64,000 bases of DNA from Thermoleophilum album (GCF_028867705.1 NZ_CP066171.1:186001-250000), one strand, 5' to 3'; numbered from the stretch's first letter, positions 1 through 9,306 are shown. Made by a program: numbers and translations. Notes: a model not told the origin generated them from the letters alone.

Positions 1-1306
1 GAAAGAGGTCGGCGATGCCCGCAGCCTGCGCCTCGGCCGGAAGCTCGGCCCCCAGCTGCGGGGTGAGTGCCTGCCACTGCGAGGTCAGCATTCGGTGGCG
101 CTGCAGATCACGGAACGCGCCGTAGTCGGAGACGATCTCGAAGCGGTAGGAGATCGCCTCGAGTCCGCGCCCCGGGCGGTGACGGCGGTTGCGGCGCTCG
201 CCCGCAAGCTCGCGCAAGAGCGCGGCGCGTTCAGCGCTAGAGAGCGCCCGAACCGTGGCGAGAAGCTCCTCTTCGCTAGCCGCTGACGCTTCGTAGAGAA
301 GCGCGGCGAGAGCCTCCTCCTCGCTGCCACGCACACGCACTAGGCGCACGCTCGCGCCCCCGCCGACCGCCACCTCGCCGGCATCGGCGATACCGAGACG
401 GTGTGCCGCCTGTCGTGCCCGCTCGCGCAGGCCGCGGAGGTAGTCGATCCAGACGCCGCCGCGATCGGGCCGGCGCACGCGCTGAACGAAGCTCGGGATC
501 ACCTTCTCGAGCTCGGCGAGCAGCAGCTCGCCCACTTGCTGCGCCTCGGGGAGCGGGCTCGCAAACAAGCGCAACAAGAGCTGCTCGTAAGCCTGACCCG
601 AAGCGAAGATGCCGACGTGCGAGAGCGACGCCACCGGCAAGATTCCGCGGACGAGGTCGAGCGCCTTGGCGCGCAGCGCGCGGCGCCAAGCTGTGGTGGA
701 CTCGTTATCGGCGCGCGGGAAGTGCTCCTCGGCCCACGCCTCGGCGCGCCGCAGTGCCTCGCTGTAGAGCTCGAACAGGCGATCGAGCGCACGCTCGTAG
801 CCCTCACCGAGCTCGGCGCAGCGCCAGTAGCGGTAGCGCCCGTCGGGCATCGGTCGGTCGTAGGGGATGTAGCGCGTCGACTGCTCGAGATAGGCGGCGA
901 GCCGCCCGCGCTCGAGCACCTTCGTCAGCGCGTTCGACACCCACTCGCAAGCCACATGGGCACCGCCCAGCTGCGCGACCGAGTCGTCGCCGAAGCCCAG
1001 GAAGACGCGCTCGTACAGTTTGCGTGCGCGCTCGCCCTCGCCGGTCGCAAGCACGGCGCGCGCCGCAGCGGGATCGACGTCTTCAGCGAACTCTTCGAGG
1101 AACAGCCGCCGCAGCGTGCCCGGGTAGCGCGAGTAGCGCGCGAACAGCGCGCCCTTGACCGTCTCGGGCAGGTTTCTGAGCGCGAACACGGGCCGGTCGA
1201 GGTTGGTGAAGAACGGTTCGAGCAGCTCGCGCTCGCCCGGGGTGAAGCTCTCGACCGGTGGCGAGAACGCCAAGACCGCTGACGGTGCTGTTGCTCCGGT
1301 CGACAT
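1..1306 (-). CDS. ThyX-family (FAD-dependent thymidylate synthase-like) protein, long two-domain form, 3' end outside window
   Basis: The minus-strand frame is open from an ATG at 1306 to the window edge, giving 435 codons. The protein looks like two ThyX-type halves. Half one (about residues 100-150) ends in a degenerate signature, ERGRLAAYLEQSTRY at 132-146, where classical ThyX has RHRxxSxxxxSxRY. Half two carries RHRMLTSQWQ at 403-412. ThyX makes dTMP from dUMP with FAD, NADPH and methylene-tetrahydrofolate. Because both signatures deviate and the length far exceeds the usual 220-250 residues, a catalytic role is uncertain. No Shine-Dalgarno is seen; a TACGTT box ends 10 nt before the ATG. 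The downstream C-terminus is missing. Confidence 0.72.
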   Translation of the reverse strand, partial: MSTGATAPSAVLAFSPPVESFTPGERELLEPFFTNLDRPVFALRNLPETVKGALFARYSRYPGTLRRLFLEEFAEDVDPAAARAVLATGEGERARKLYERVFLGFGDDSVAQLGGAHVACEWVSNALTKVLERGRLAAYLEQSTRYIPYDRPMPDGRYRYWRCAELGEGYERALDRLFELYSEALRRAEAWAEEHFPRADNESTTAWRRALRAKALDLVRGILPVASLSHVGIFASGQAYEQLLLRLFASPLPEAQQVGELLLAELEKVIPSFVQRVRRPDRGGVWIDYLRGLRERARQAAHRLGIADAGEVAVGGGASVRLVRVRGSEEEALAALLYEASAASEEELLATVRALSSAERAALLRELAGERRNRRHRPGRGLEAISYRFEIVSDYGAFRDLQRHRMLTSQWQALTPQLGAELPAEAQAAGIADLF

Positions 1307-1629
1307 CGAGAGGTCGAACGTAACAGACGCGGCGGGTCGCCCCCGCTCAGCACCAGGAGACGAAACGCACCAGCCGGCCGCGCCAGCAGTGGGTGTGACA
1401 AACGCTACGAACGCTGCGAACCTTCTCGCAAGACGGCTGGCGCCTGGCCGGTGTCCGGCCGATATTTCGAGGAGGGAGGAGCGAACGAGGAGCAAATCTG
1501 TCGTGACCGGACGGGCGGGGTGACCGGACGGATGGGTAACTGAAACGAGGGAGGTGGCGGCCGCAGGCCGTCCGTAGGTGACCGGGGCGGTCGGGCGCTG
1601 GCGGGGACGCCGCCCGGAGGGAACAACGG
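1307..1629. other. Intergenic region between divergent ThyX-like and GGDEF/HD-GYP genes
   Basis: This 323-base gap holds no convincing gene. It contains a perfect GC hairpin at 1446-1460 (GGCCGG / CCGGCC with a 3-nt loop), three copies of GTGACCGG, and a good Shine-Dalgarno GGAGG at 1616-1620 that serves the GTG start at 1630. The length and the hairpins allow a structured leader for the signalling gene, but I recognise no known riboswitch. Confidence 0.4.
1503..1585 (+). repeat. Three direct copies of GTGACCGG
   Basis: GTGACCGGACGG occurs at 1503-1514 and again at 1520-1531, 17 bases apart. A third, shorter copy GTGACCGG lies at 1578-1585. The first two spacings are close to 1.6 helical turns. 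They lie upstream of the GGDEF/HD-GYP gene and could be protein-binding sites, though chance in GC-rich DNA is possible. Confidence 0.4.
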
Positions 1630-3771
1630 GTGCGTCGATCGAAGAGCGGCTTCGACGGTGGGCGTGAGCTGGCCCTTGGCTGGCGAGGAGGGGCCGTGCG
1701 CCTGGGGGCGCTGCGACGTCTCGACCCCACGACCCCGTCTGCAGCTCTCCTCGTGCTCGTCCTCCTCGCCACGGTGTGGTTGCTCCACCTGCTGTCCGGT
1801 ATCGGTGTGGACTGGCTCGATCCGGTGCGGCGCCCACTCCACCTGGGTGTGTACTTGGGGTCGGCGTCCCTGATCGCCTGGAAAGCGTGGCGCGACCCGC
1901 GCGAACGGTTCGCCTGGTCGGTGTTCGCGACTTCGATCGCGCTCGGTGCGACGGGTTGGTTCGTGTATTGGACGTTCGTCGTCGACGATCGACCGATTCC
2001 CTACCCGTCCGTTGCCGACGCGCTGTGGCTAGCTGTTTACGCGTTGAACATCGTCGCGGTTGCCGCGCTGCGGGTTTCGCGCGATGTCTCGCCGCTCACA
2101 CCGGCGATGGTCGTTCGCGCGATCGCTGCTCTTGCCCTGGTTTGGTCGGCAGCCATTGCTGTCTTCTACGAGCCTTTCGGCGCGGCCACCGGCGCGAGCG
2201 GCAGCGCTCTCGCCACCAACTTTGCCTACCTCGTCGGCGATGTCACTGTCGTCGTTCTGGTGCTGTCGGCGTTCGCCCTCGCGCGCTGGCGACCAGGGCC
2301 GGTGTGGCTGTTGATCGGCTGTGCCTACACGTTGCGTCTGGTAGCCGACGTTTTTTGGCTCTACAAGGCGTCGGTTGGAACCTGGGCGGGCGGTGGCGTC
2401 GTCGACTCGTTATGGGTCGCCGGGCCGATCCTGGTGGCGAGCGCTGCGTGGCTCTCGTCGTTCGTGCGCCCGCCGCTCGTCGCCTCGCCGCGCGTGCGCG
2501 CGCGCTCGGCCGCTTCGATCTTCGCCGGGGCTGTGGTCGTGAGCGTCGCGAGCGTGGCCGCCGATCTGCCGAGAGCAGCCGAAGTGCTGGCGGAGGCCGC
2601 AGTGGCAGCGAGCGGCGTAGCGCTCGCTCTCGCCGTACGCGAGGCGAGCTTTGGGATGCGTACACGGCTCGAGGTGCGCAGCTCCGAGCTCGACGCGCTA
2701 ACGGGTTTGCCGACCCACTCGAGTTTCCAACAGCGGCTGGTCGAGCTTGAGACCCAGAGCGCCCGCCGACACTTCAGCCTGCTGATGTGCGACGTGATCG
2801 GCCTTGGAGCGATCAACGCCGAGCTCGGCTACCAGGAGGGCGACCGCCACCTGCGCGCGATCGGCGCCGCCTTGCGCCGCGCCTGCGGCATCGACGCCGA
2901 GCCGTACCGCATCGGCGGTGACCAGTTCGCGGTTCTTGTGCCCGATGCCGGGGTGTGGCAGGGGCTCGTGGTGGCCGAGCGTGTGCTTGCGGCCGCCGAG
3001 GACAGCACCGGTTCCCGCAGCGGCGTGTTGTCGGTCGGGGTCGCCGAGCGGCTGACAGGCGTAGGGCGCGACGAGCTCATAAGACGGGCGCGGGCGGCGC
3101 TCGACGCGGCTCGGCGCGCGCGCCGGCGGATCGTCGCCTGGGCGCCAGGTGTCGAGCACTACGGCACCGACGAGGCGGTCGCTGCGGGTGCTGGCGGCAG
3201 CATGACAACGGCGCTCTCGACAGCGCTGGCGCGCGCCGTCGACGCCAAGGACTCCTACACGCGCTCGCACTGCGAAACCGTGGCGTCGTTGTGTGTGCTC
3301 GTCGCCACCGAGCTCGGTTTCGACGCGGAGCGGATAGCCAAGCTGCGGATCGCGGGTCTCTTGCACGACGTCGGCAAGATCGGGATTCCCGACGCGATCC
3401 TGCACAAACCGGGCCCGCTCACCGACGAGGAGTACGAGGTGATGAAGCAGCACCCGGTGATCGGGCGGATGATCGTGTCGGGCGCTGGTCTCGAAGAAGA
3501 GGCGCTGTGGATCTACCACCACCACGAGCGCATCGACGGCCGCGGTTACCCTGCCGGGCTGGCCGGCGACGAGATCCCCATCGAGTCGCGCATCATCCTT
3601 GTCGCCGACGCCTTCGAGGCGATGACCTCCGACCGTCCCTACCGGCGGGGACGCCCGGCGGTGTTGGCGCTCGAGGAACTGCGCCGCCACGCCGGTACGC
3701 AGTTCGACAGCTCCTGCGTGGAGGCGCTGGCGACGATCGTCGAACGCGGGTCGTTGCCTGCGGCCGCCTAG
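1630..3771 (+). CDS. Membrane-bound diguanylate cyclase-like / HD-GYP phosphodiesterase
   Basis: 713 residues. Residues 38-335 contain about nine hydrophobic segments and form an integral-membrane sensor region. A GGDEF domain follows (about 352-500) whose active-site signature is GGDQF at 429-433, so the fourth position is changed. A full HD-GYP domain lies at about 535-705, with HD at 579-580 (LLHDVGKIGIPD) and HHERIDGRGYP at 631-641. HD-GYP domains hydrolyse cyclic-di-GMP; the altered GGDEF may be regulatory or weakly active. Start: GTG at 1630, with GGAGG nine bases upstream. The gene stands alone between a divergent ThyX-like gene and the convergent nuo operon. Confidence 0.9.
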   Translation: MRRSKSGFDGGRELALGWRGGAVRLGALRRLDPTTPSAALLVLVLLATVWLLHLLSGIGVDWLDPVRRPLHLGVYLGSASLIAWKAWRDPRERFAWSVFATSIALGATGWFVYWTFVVDDRPIPYPSVADALWLAVYALNIVAVAALRVSRDVSPLTPAMVVRAIAALALVWSAAIAVFYEPFGAATGASGSALATNFAYLVGDVTVVVLVLSAFALARWRPGPVWLLIGCAYTLRLVADVFWLYKASVGTWAGGGVVDSLWVAGPILVASAAWLSSFVRPPLVASPRVRARSAASIFAGAVVVSVASVAADLPRAAEVLAEAAVAASGVALALAVREASFGMRTRLEVRSSELDALTGLPTHSSFQQRLVELETQSARRHFSLLMCDVIGLGAINAELGYQEGDRHLRAIGAALRRACGIDAEPYRIGGDQFAVLVPDAGVWQGLVVAERVLAAAEDSTGSRSGVLSVGVAERLTGVGRDELIRRARAALDAARRARRRIVAWAPGVEHYGTDEAVAAGAGGSMTTALSTALARAVDAKDSYTRSHCETVASLCVLVATELGFDAERIAKLRIAGLLHDVGKIGIPDAILHKPGPLTDEEYEVMKQHPVIGRMIVSGAGLEEEALWIYHHHERIDGRGYPAGLAGDEIPIESRIILVADAFEAMTSDRPYRRGRPAVLALEELRRHAGTQFDSSCVEALATIVERGSLPAAA

Positions 3772-3813
3772 GCCGGCGCTGCGCATCCACCGGGCGTGCC
3801 GCGGCTCTCCGCT

Positions 3814-3832
3814 TGCCGCGCCTAGCGCGGCA
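3814..3832. terminator. Possible bidirectional hairpin between the HD-GYP gene and nuoN
   Basis: TGCCGCGC at 3814-3821 and GCGCGGCA at 3825-3832 form a perfect 8-bp inverted repeat with a 3-nt loop. It includes the nuoN stop codon and lies in the 50-base gap between two convergent genes. There is no T-tract, so a terminator role is inferred from position only. Confidence 0.35.
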
Positions 3833-5477
3833 GGACAAGTGCGCTGCCCGCGTCGCGCGCGATCTCGAAAAGCGGATCGGGCCACGCGAATGCGGCGACC
3901 ACCGCGGCGGCAAGCGCCACCGCCAGGATCGCCGCCAGTCGCCGGCCCGCGCTGTCCGCCTCCGGCGAGCCACCCGCAGCGGGGGCGACAGCAGCCGGCG
4001 AGCCGGCAGTGCCGACGGTCGGTTTCGTCGCTTCGCGCAGCATCCAGATCGCTGCGACCACGCGCAGGTAATAGCCGAGCGAGATCATCGAGCCGACGAC
4101 GATCACGATGCCGAGCCACGTCACCCCGCCCTCGACGGCAGCGTCGATCAGCGTGAACTTGCCGAGGAACCCGACGGTTCCCGGGAACCCGGCGAGCGCC
4201 AGCATCGACAGCGTCATCGCCCAGGCGACGGCGGGGCGCTCGCGACCGAGACCGCGCAACGTTTCGATGTCGTCGCCGAGACCGCCGCGCTCCTCGCGGT
4301 AGGCGACGACCGCGAACGCTGCGAGGTTCATCAGCGCATAAGCGGCGAGATAGAAGACGAGCGCCTCGACGCCGCTGCGGCCACCGGCAGCGACCGCCAC
4401 CAGCATGTAACCGGCTTGGCCGACGCCAGACCAGGCCAACATCCGCTTGAGAGAGCGCTGGCCGAGCGCGCCGACGTTGCCGATGACCGTCGTCACCACG
4501 GCGAGCGTCGCGAGCGCCGGCACCCAGACGTCGTCGAGGCTCGGTAACGCCGTGCCCAGCAGCCGCACGAGCGCTACCAGCGCCGCCGCCTTCGTGGCCA
4601 CAGCCATGAACGCTGTGACCGCCGTCGGCGCACCCTGGTAGACGTCGGGCGTCCACTGGTGGAACGGAGCCACCGACGCCTTGAAGGCGAGGCCGACCAG
4701 CGCCAGCCCAAGACCGGTGAGCAGCAGCGCGTCGCTCGTCGTGACACGGCTGCCGATCGCACCGGCGATCGCGTCGAAGGTGGTCGCCCCCGTCGCCCCG
4801 TAGATCAGCGCGAGCCCAAAGAGCAGCGTCGCCGAACCGACCGACCCGACAATCAGGTACTTGAGCCCCGCCTCGAGCGAGGAGCGGCGCCGCAGGTCGC
4901 TCGCACAGAGCACGTAGAGCGGGATCGACAGCAGCTCGACACCCACGAACAGCGTCACCAGCGACGTGGCGCCGGCGAGCATGATCATCCCCGCCACCGA
5001 CACCAAAAGCAGCGCCGACCACTCGGCCGGGCCCGCCGAGCGCCACGCCCGCCCCGACGCCACGCGTCCGCCCGCCACCGCTAGCGCGACCGCGACGAGG
5101 GCCGCTACCGCAGCCACGAGTGCCACCGCCAGCGTCGGCGCGTCGACGACGAGCGTGCCGGCGAGCGTCGCGCTGGCACGACCGGGCTGCCAGCCGGCGA
5201 CCGTCGCGACGATCACGGCTAGCGCGCCGGCGGCGGTCGCCGTCGGCACGACGACCCGGCGCACGAACTTGCCTGCCAGAAGACCGACGACGAGAACCGC
5301 GAGCGCTCCGCCGCTAGCGGCGAAGAGCGGCGCGAGCGCTCCGTAGTCGACGTCGGGAGCCTGGAAGCGCCCGTCGACCGCTGCCGCCGAAGCCGAGGCC
5401 GGCAGCGCGAGCGACGCTACTAGCGCGAACGCACCGGCGGTCGAAGAGCGAAGTGTGCTGACTCGCAGCGTGTTCAC
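3822..5477 (-). CDS. nuoN: NADH-quinone oxidoreductase subunit N
   Basis: 551 residues. A polytopic antiporter-like subunit of the proton-pumping membrane arm of complex I and the last gene of the operon. The transmembrane-5 glutamate is present in VGVELLSIPLYVL, and the later KASVAPFHQWTPDVY segment is canonical. The first ~32 residues look like an additional cleavable-signal-like hydrophobic segment ending ALPASASA, longer than usual for NuoN. GTG start at 5477 overlaps the nuoM TGA (GTGA), implying translational coupling. Confidence 0.96.
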   Translation of the reverse strand: MNTLRVSTLRSSTAGAFALVASLALPASASAAAVDGRFQAPDVDYGALAPLFAASGGALAVLVVGLLAGKFVRRVVVPTATAAGALAVIVATVAGWQPGRASATLAGTLVVDAPTLAVALVAAVAALVAVALAVAGGRVASGRAWRSAGPAEWSALLLVSVAGMIMLAGATSLVTLFVGVELLSIPLYVLCASDLRRRSSLEAGLKYLIVGSVGSATLLFGLALIYGATGATTFDAIAGAIGSRVTTSDALLLTGLGLALVGLAFKASVAPFHQWTPDVYQGAPTAVTAFMAVATKAAALVALVRLLGTALPSLDDVWVPALATLAVVTTVIGNVGALGQRSLKRMLAWSGVGQAGYMLVAVAAGGRSGVEALVFYLAAYALMNLAAFAVVAYREERGGLGDDIETLRGLGRERPAVAWAMTLSMLALAGFPGTVGFLGKFTLIDAAVEGGVTWLGIVIVVGSMISLGYYLRVVAAIWMLREATKPTVGTAGSPAAVAPAAGGSPEADSAGRRLAAILAVALAAAVVAAFAWPDPLFEIARDAGSALVLPR

Positions 5478-6973
5478 CGTCGTGCGACCTCCGCCGATGG
5501 ATCGGTGTGGTCCGCGACGATCGCTACTGGTCGGGCGCTCGACCGCTCGGCGCGCCCGAGCAGCGCCTGCGGGTAGACGCCGAGAGCCACGATCACCGCG
5601 ACCAGCGGCGCGACCGCGGCGAGCTCGAGCCGGGCGAGCTCGCGCGGGGCGGCAGCGCTACCGGGCGGGTTGTGCATCGTGCGCTGGAAGAGCCGCAGCG
5701 TGTAGGCGGCGGCGAGCGCCACACCGAGCGACGCCACGAAGCCCGCCACGGCGACGTTGTCGAGAGCGCCGAAAAGCACGAAGAGCTCGCCGACGAAGTT
5801 CGGCGTGCCCGGCATCGCCAGGTTCGCTAGCGCGACGACCAAGAACACCGTCGCCAGCACCGGAGCGCGCAACGCCATGCCACCGAGCTCACGCAGCGAC
5901 TCCGACCCGCCGGCGCGCGCCGACAGCGCGGCGAGCAGCAGGAACAGCGGAACCGAGACGAGCCCGTGGTTGACCATCTGGAACACCGCTCCTTGGGCGC
6001 CCTTGGGGTCGAGGCTGAAGATGCCGAGGGTGATGAAGCCGAGCTGGGCGATCGACGAATACACCGCGACGAGGCGGATGTTGTCTTGCACGAGCGCAAG
6101 CAGCGATCCGTACAGGATCGACACCACGGCGATCACCACCACAACCGTTTGGAAGGCGTCGACGCCGTCGGGAAGAAGCGGCAGCGCCAAGCGCAGAAAG
6201 CCGTACACGCCGACCTTCGACAGCACCGCCGAAAGCAGCGCTGCGACCGGCCACGGCGCTGCCCGGTAGGCCGCCGGTGCCCACGCGTGCAGCGGGAAGG
6301 CGGGAGCCTTGATCAGGAAGGCGAGGGCGAAGAGGGCGAAGATCCACTTCTGGTCGCTCGCGGGCAGCGGGCGCTGGGCGAGATCGGCGAGCGAGAACGA
6401 CACGGTGGCGCCGTCGGGGGTGGCGAGCACGCCGAGCGCGATCGCCGCTGCCAGCATCAGCAGCGAGCCGACGAGCGTGTAGATGACGAAGAGCGTGGTG
6501 GCACGGACGCGGTCGCCGCTTCCCCAGGTGCCGATCAACAGGTAGAACGGCACCAGCATCAGGTCGAAGAAGACGACGAAGAGCGCCAGATCCTGGGCGG
6601 CGAAGGCACCGAGCACTGCGCTCTCGCCGAGACCGAGCAGGAACAGGAACTGGCGCTCGCGCTCGTGCGGATGGAGGGCCGCCCACGCCGTCGCGGGCAC
6701 CCAGACGACGGCGGTCATCGTGAACAGCGCCAGCGCGAGCCCGTCGAGACCGATCCGGAAGTGGATCCCGAGCTCGGGTATCCAACGAGCGTCGGTGACG
6801 TAGCGCAGCTCGCCCGAGCCGAGCGGGTAGTCGAAGAAGTAGAGAAGCGCCAGCACCGCCGTCGCGAGCGCACTGGCTAGCGCCACCAGCCGGCCGGTCT
6901 TTCCGCCGATCGACGCCGCTACCAGGCCGCCGGCGGCGGGGAGCGCGATCGCTATCCAGAGCGGGATACCCAC
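5474..6973 (-). CDS. nuoM: NADH-quinone oxidoreductase subunit M
   Basis: 499 residues, about 14 hydrophobic segments. An antiporter-like proton-channel subunit of complex I. The transmembrane-7 lysine is present in FLIKAPAFPLHAW and the transmembrane-8 lysine in LSKVGVYGFLR. The transmembrane-5 carboxylate that is normally glutamate is aspartate here (FFDLMLVP, residue 137). GTG start at 6973, 12 bases after the nuoL stop. Fourth-codon and length agreement with the family are good. Confidence 0.96.
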   Translation of the reverse strand: MGIPLWIAIALPAAGGLVAASIGGKTGRLVALASALATAVLALLYFFDYPLGSGELRYVTDARWIPELGIHFRIGLDGLALALFTMTAVVWVPATAWAALHPHERERQFLFLLGLGESAVLGAFAAQDLALFVVFFDLMLVPFYLLIGTWGSGDRVRATTLFVIYTLVGSLLMLAAAIALGVLATPDGATVSFSLADLAQRPLPASDQKWIFALFALAFLIKAPAFPLHAWAPAAYRAAPWPVAALLSAVLSKVGVYGFLRLALPLLPDGVDAFQTVVVVIAVVSILYGSLLALVQDNIRLVAVYSSIAQLGFITLGIFSLDPKGAQGAVFQMVNHGLVSVPLFLLLAALSARAGGSESLRELGGMALRAPVLATVFLVVALANLAMPGTPNFVGELFVLFGALDNVAVAGFVASLGVALAAAYTLRLFQRTMHNPPGSAAAPRELARLELAAVAPLVAVIVALGVYPQALLGRAERSSARPVAIVADHTDPSAEVARR

Positions 6974-6985
6974 CGGCCCGGAAAC

Positions 6986-8995
6986 CTACGCCGCCCTTGC
7001 CAGGAACCACACCAGCGCGATCGCCACGCCGGCGACCACCCCGAACGCGTACGCGCGCACGAACCCGGTTTGCATCGCCCGCGCCAGCGCCGAGCCGGCG
7101 CGAACCAAGCTCACCGGCCCGCCGACGAGCGTCTCCTCGGCCACCGGACGCTCGACGCCGCGGCGCAGGGCGCGCGCGAAAGCGGTCGCGCCGCGCACGA
7201 AGAGGAGGTCGTAGGCGCGGTCGAAGTACCAGCCCTCGCTGAGAGTGCGGTGCAGCCCGCCGAAGCGGCTGCGCAAGGCGGCGGGCAGCTCGGGGCGGGC
7301 AAGCCACAGCCAGCGTGCTGTCCACACGCCGACGAGCGCCACTACCGCTCCGGCGAGCAGCCCCGCCCACTCGGCACCGACGCTCGGTCGCGCCGCCGCT
7401 AGCGGCGAGTCGTGGAAGGTCGGCTCGAGGAACGTGTCGACCACGTGCGTGAGGCCAGGCACCTGCAACACACCGGCGGCCAGCGACAAAACGAGCAGCG
7501 GCGCCATCGCCGCTTTCATCGCCGGCGATCGCTCGGCGATGTGGTGTTCGGGACCGGGGAAGCCGACATCGGTGTCTTCGCGTTCGCCGGTCAGCGGGTT
7601 GGCGGGCTCGTGGTGCACGATCTCGCCGCGCTCGAGGGCGCGCGCCTCCGGCACCGGCTCGCCGTGGAAAACGCGGAAGACGGCGCGGAACGCGTAGATC
7701 GCGGTGAGGAGCGCCGCGCCGTAGCCGACGATCGCCAGCACCGCATAGCCGCCGCCCCGCTCGAGCGCGAACGAGAGGATCGCGTCTTTCGAGAAGAAGC
7801 CGCTCGTGAGCGGGATTCCGGCGAGCGCGACAGCGCCGGCGAGGAAGCAGGCGTAGGTGAACGGCAGCGCGCGGCGCAGACCGCCCATCCGATCGATGTC
7901 CTGAAGGCCGGACATCGCCGCTATCACCGAACCGGCGGCCATAAACAGCAATGCCTTGAAGAACGCGTGGGTGACGAGGTGGAAGAGGCCGGCGCCGTAA
8001 GCGGCGACGGAGACGCCGAGCGTCATGTAGCCGATCTGCGACATCGTCGAGTAGGCGACGATGCGCTTGAGGTCGGTCGCGACGAGCGCGATCGAGGCGG
8101 CCACGAGCAGCGTCAGCGTCCCCACCACGGCCGCCACGTCGGCGGCTGTCGGTGCGAGCTCGAAAAGCGGGTGAGCGCGGGCGATCAGGTAGACCCCCGC
8201 GGTGACCATCGTCGCGGCGTGGATAAGCGCCGACACCGGGGTCGGGCCCTCCATCGCTTTCGGCAACCAAGTGTGCAGAGGTAGCTGTGCCGATTTCGCG
8301 AACGCGCCCACCAGCAGCAGCAAGCACGCCGCCACGAGCGTGCCGTCGTTGCGCGCGAACTCCTGCCCGACATGTTCGAAAAGTCCCTGCCAGTCGAGCA
8401 CGCCGGTGCGGTCGAACAGCAAAAACGCGCCGAGCACGAGGCCGATATCGCCGACGACGTTGACGACGAAAGCTTCCGCACCGGCGGCGGTCGCCGTGCG
8501 CCGCCGGTACCAGAACGAGATCAGCAGGTAGGAGGCGGCACCAACGAACGCCCAACCGACGATCAGCAACACCAGGTTGCCCGCCAGCACCAGCAGCAGC
8601 ATCGAGAAGACGAAGAAGTTGAGATAGGCGAAGTAGCGAACGTAACCGCGGTCGGAGCGCATGTAGGCCACCGAGTAGAGGTGGATCAGGAACGACACGC
8701 CCGAGACCACCAGGCACATCAACACCGACAGCGGGTCGACGAGGATCTCGAGACCGGCGTCGACGCCGCCGGCGCGGGCGTAGGTGAAAAGCGTGGCGGT
8801 GAGCGTTCGCGCCTCCGGTTCGCGGTCGAGGAGCGCGAAGAGCGTGCCGACGCTGGCGAGGAAGCTCGCGAAGATCGCGGCCGTCGCCACCGCACCGGCG
8901 CTTGCACCCCGCCAGCGCGGCCAGCCGGCGGCGAGCACGAGCGTGCCGGCAAGCGGGAAGGCGAGCACCAGCCACGCCCAGCTCGTCGCGCTCAT
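6986..8995 (-). CDS. nuoL: NADH-quinone oxidoreductase subunit L
   Basis: 669 residues. The distal antiporter-like subunit with the long lateral helix. FAKSAQLPLHTW keeps the transmembrane-7 lysine, and AFVVNVVGDIG keeps the transmembrane-6 aspartate. Two family-conserved positions differ: the glutamate of GWEGVG is alanine (GWAFVG, residue 149), and LPDAMEGPTPV reads LPKAMEGPTPV. The ATG at 8995 overlaps the nuoK TGA by four bases. The complex may still pump, but the coupling residues in this subunit are not the textbook set. Confidence 0.95.
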   Translation of the reverse strand: MSATSWAWLVLAFPLAGTLVLAAGWPRWRGASAGAVATAAIFASFLASVGTLFALLDREPEARTLTATLFTYARAGGVDAGLEILVDPLSVLMCLVVSGVSFLIHLYSVAYMRSDRGYVRYFAYLNFFVFSMLLLVLAGNLVLLIVGWAFVGAASYLLISFWYRRRTATAAGAEAFVVNVVGDIGLVLGAFLLFDRTGVLDWQGLFEHVGQEFARNDGTLVAACLLLLVGAFAKSAQLPLHTWLPKAMEGPTPVSALIHAATMVTAGVYLIARAHPLFELAPTAADVAAVVGTLTLLVAASIALVATDLKRIVAYSTMSQIGYMTLGVSVAAYGAGLFHLVTHAFFKALLFMAAGSVIAAMSGLQDIDRMGGLRRALPFTYACFLAGAVALAGIPLTSGFFSKDAILSFALERGGGYAVLAIVGYGAALLTAIYAFRAVFRVFHGEPVPEARALERGEIVHHEPANPLTGEREDTDVGFPGPEHHIAERSPAMKAAMAPLLVLSLAAGVLQVPGLTHVVDTFLEPTFHDSPLAAARPSVGAEWAGLLAGAVVALVGVWTARWLWLARPELPAALRSRFGGLHRTLSEGWYFDRAYDLLFVRGATAFARALRRGVERPVAEETLVGGPVSLVRAGSALARAMQTGFVRAYAFGVVAGVAIALVWFLARAA

Positions 8996-9291
8996 CCGCG
9001 CAACCCCCGCAGCTCGTCGACGTCGATCGGCAGCCGCAGCCGGTGCATCGCGACGACGATGCCGAGACCGACCACCACCTCGCAGGCAGCGATCACCATC
9101 ACCACGAGCGCGAACACCTGGCCGGCCCCGTCACCCCACATGCGGGCGAAGCCGAGCAGCGCGAGATTGCCGGCGTTGAGCATCAGCTCGAGGCACAGCA
9201 GCACCACGAGCGGGTTGCGGCGCACCAGCACACCGCTGGCACCGACGGCGAAAAGCAGCGCCGCGAGCGTGAGGTACCAGGCGATGCTCAC
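8992..9291 (-). CDS. nuoK: NADH-quinone oxidoreductase subunit K
   Basis: 99 residues, three transmembrane helices, the normal size for NuoK. Conserved membrane glutamates are visible in LLCLELMLNAGNL and VIAACEVVVGL, the pair that links the antiporter chain to the quinone region. GTG start at 9291, preceded by a strong GGGGAGG six bases upstream. Confidence 0.96.
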   Translation of the reverse strand: MSIAWYLTLAALLFAVGASGVLVRRNPLVVLLCLELMLNAGNLALLGFARMWGDGAGQVFALVVMVIAACEVVVGLGIVVAMHRLRLPIDVDELRGLRG

Positions 9292-9306
9292 TCTGGACCT
9301 CCCCGC

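Noticed and set aside
401-1282. Long plus-strand ORF of 293 codons opposite the ThyX-like gene
   Set aside because: Its composition is the GC-rich mirror of the real minus-strand gene, which carries recognisable motifs.
2698-5046. Minus-strand ORF of 782 codons across the HD-GYP gene and nuoN
   Set aside because: It is a shadow frame in Arg/Gly/Ala; the in-frame nuoN and HD-GYP motifs lie in other frames.
5889-8975. 1028-codon minus-strand ORF in the nuoL/nuoM region
   Set aside because: It runs out of frame with nuoL and nuoM, which both have full family motifs and overlapping start/stop codons.
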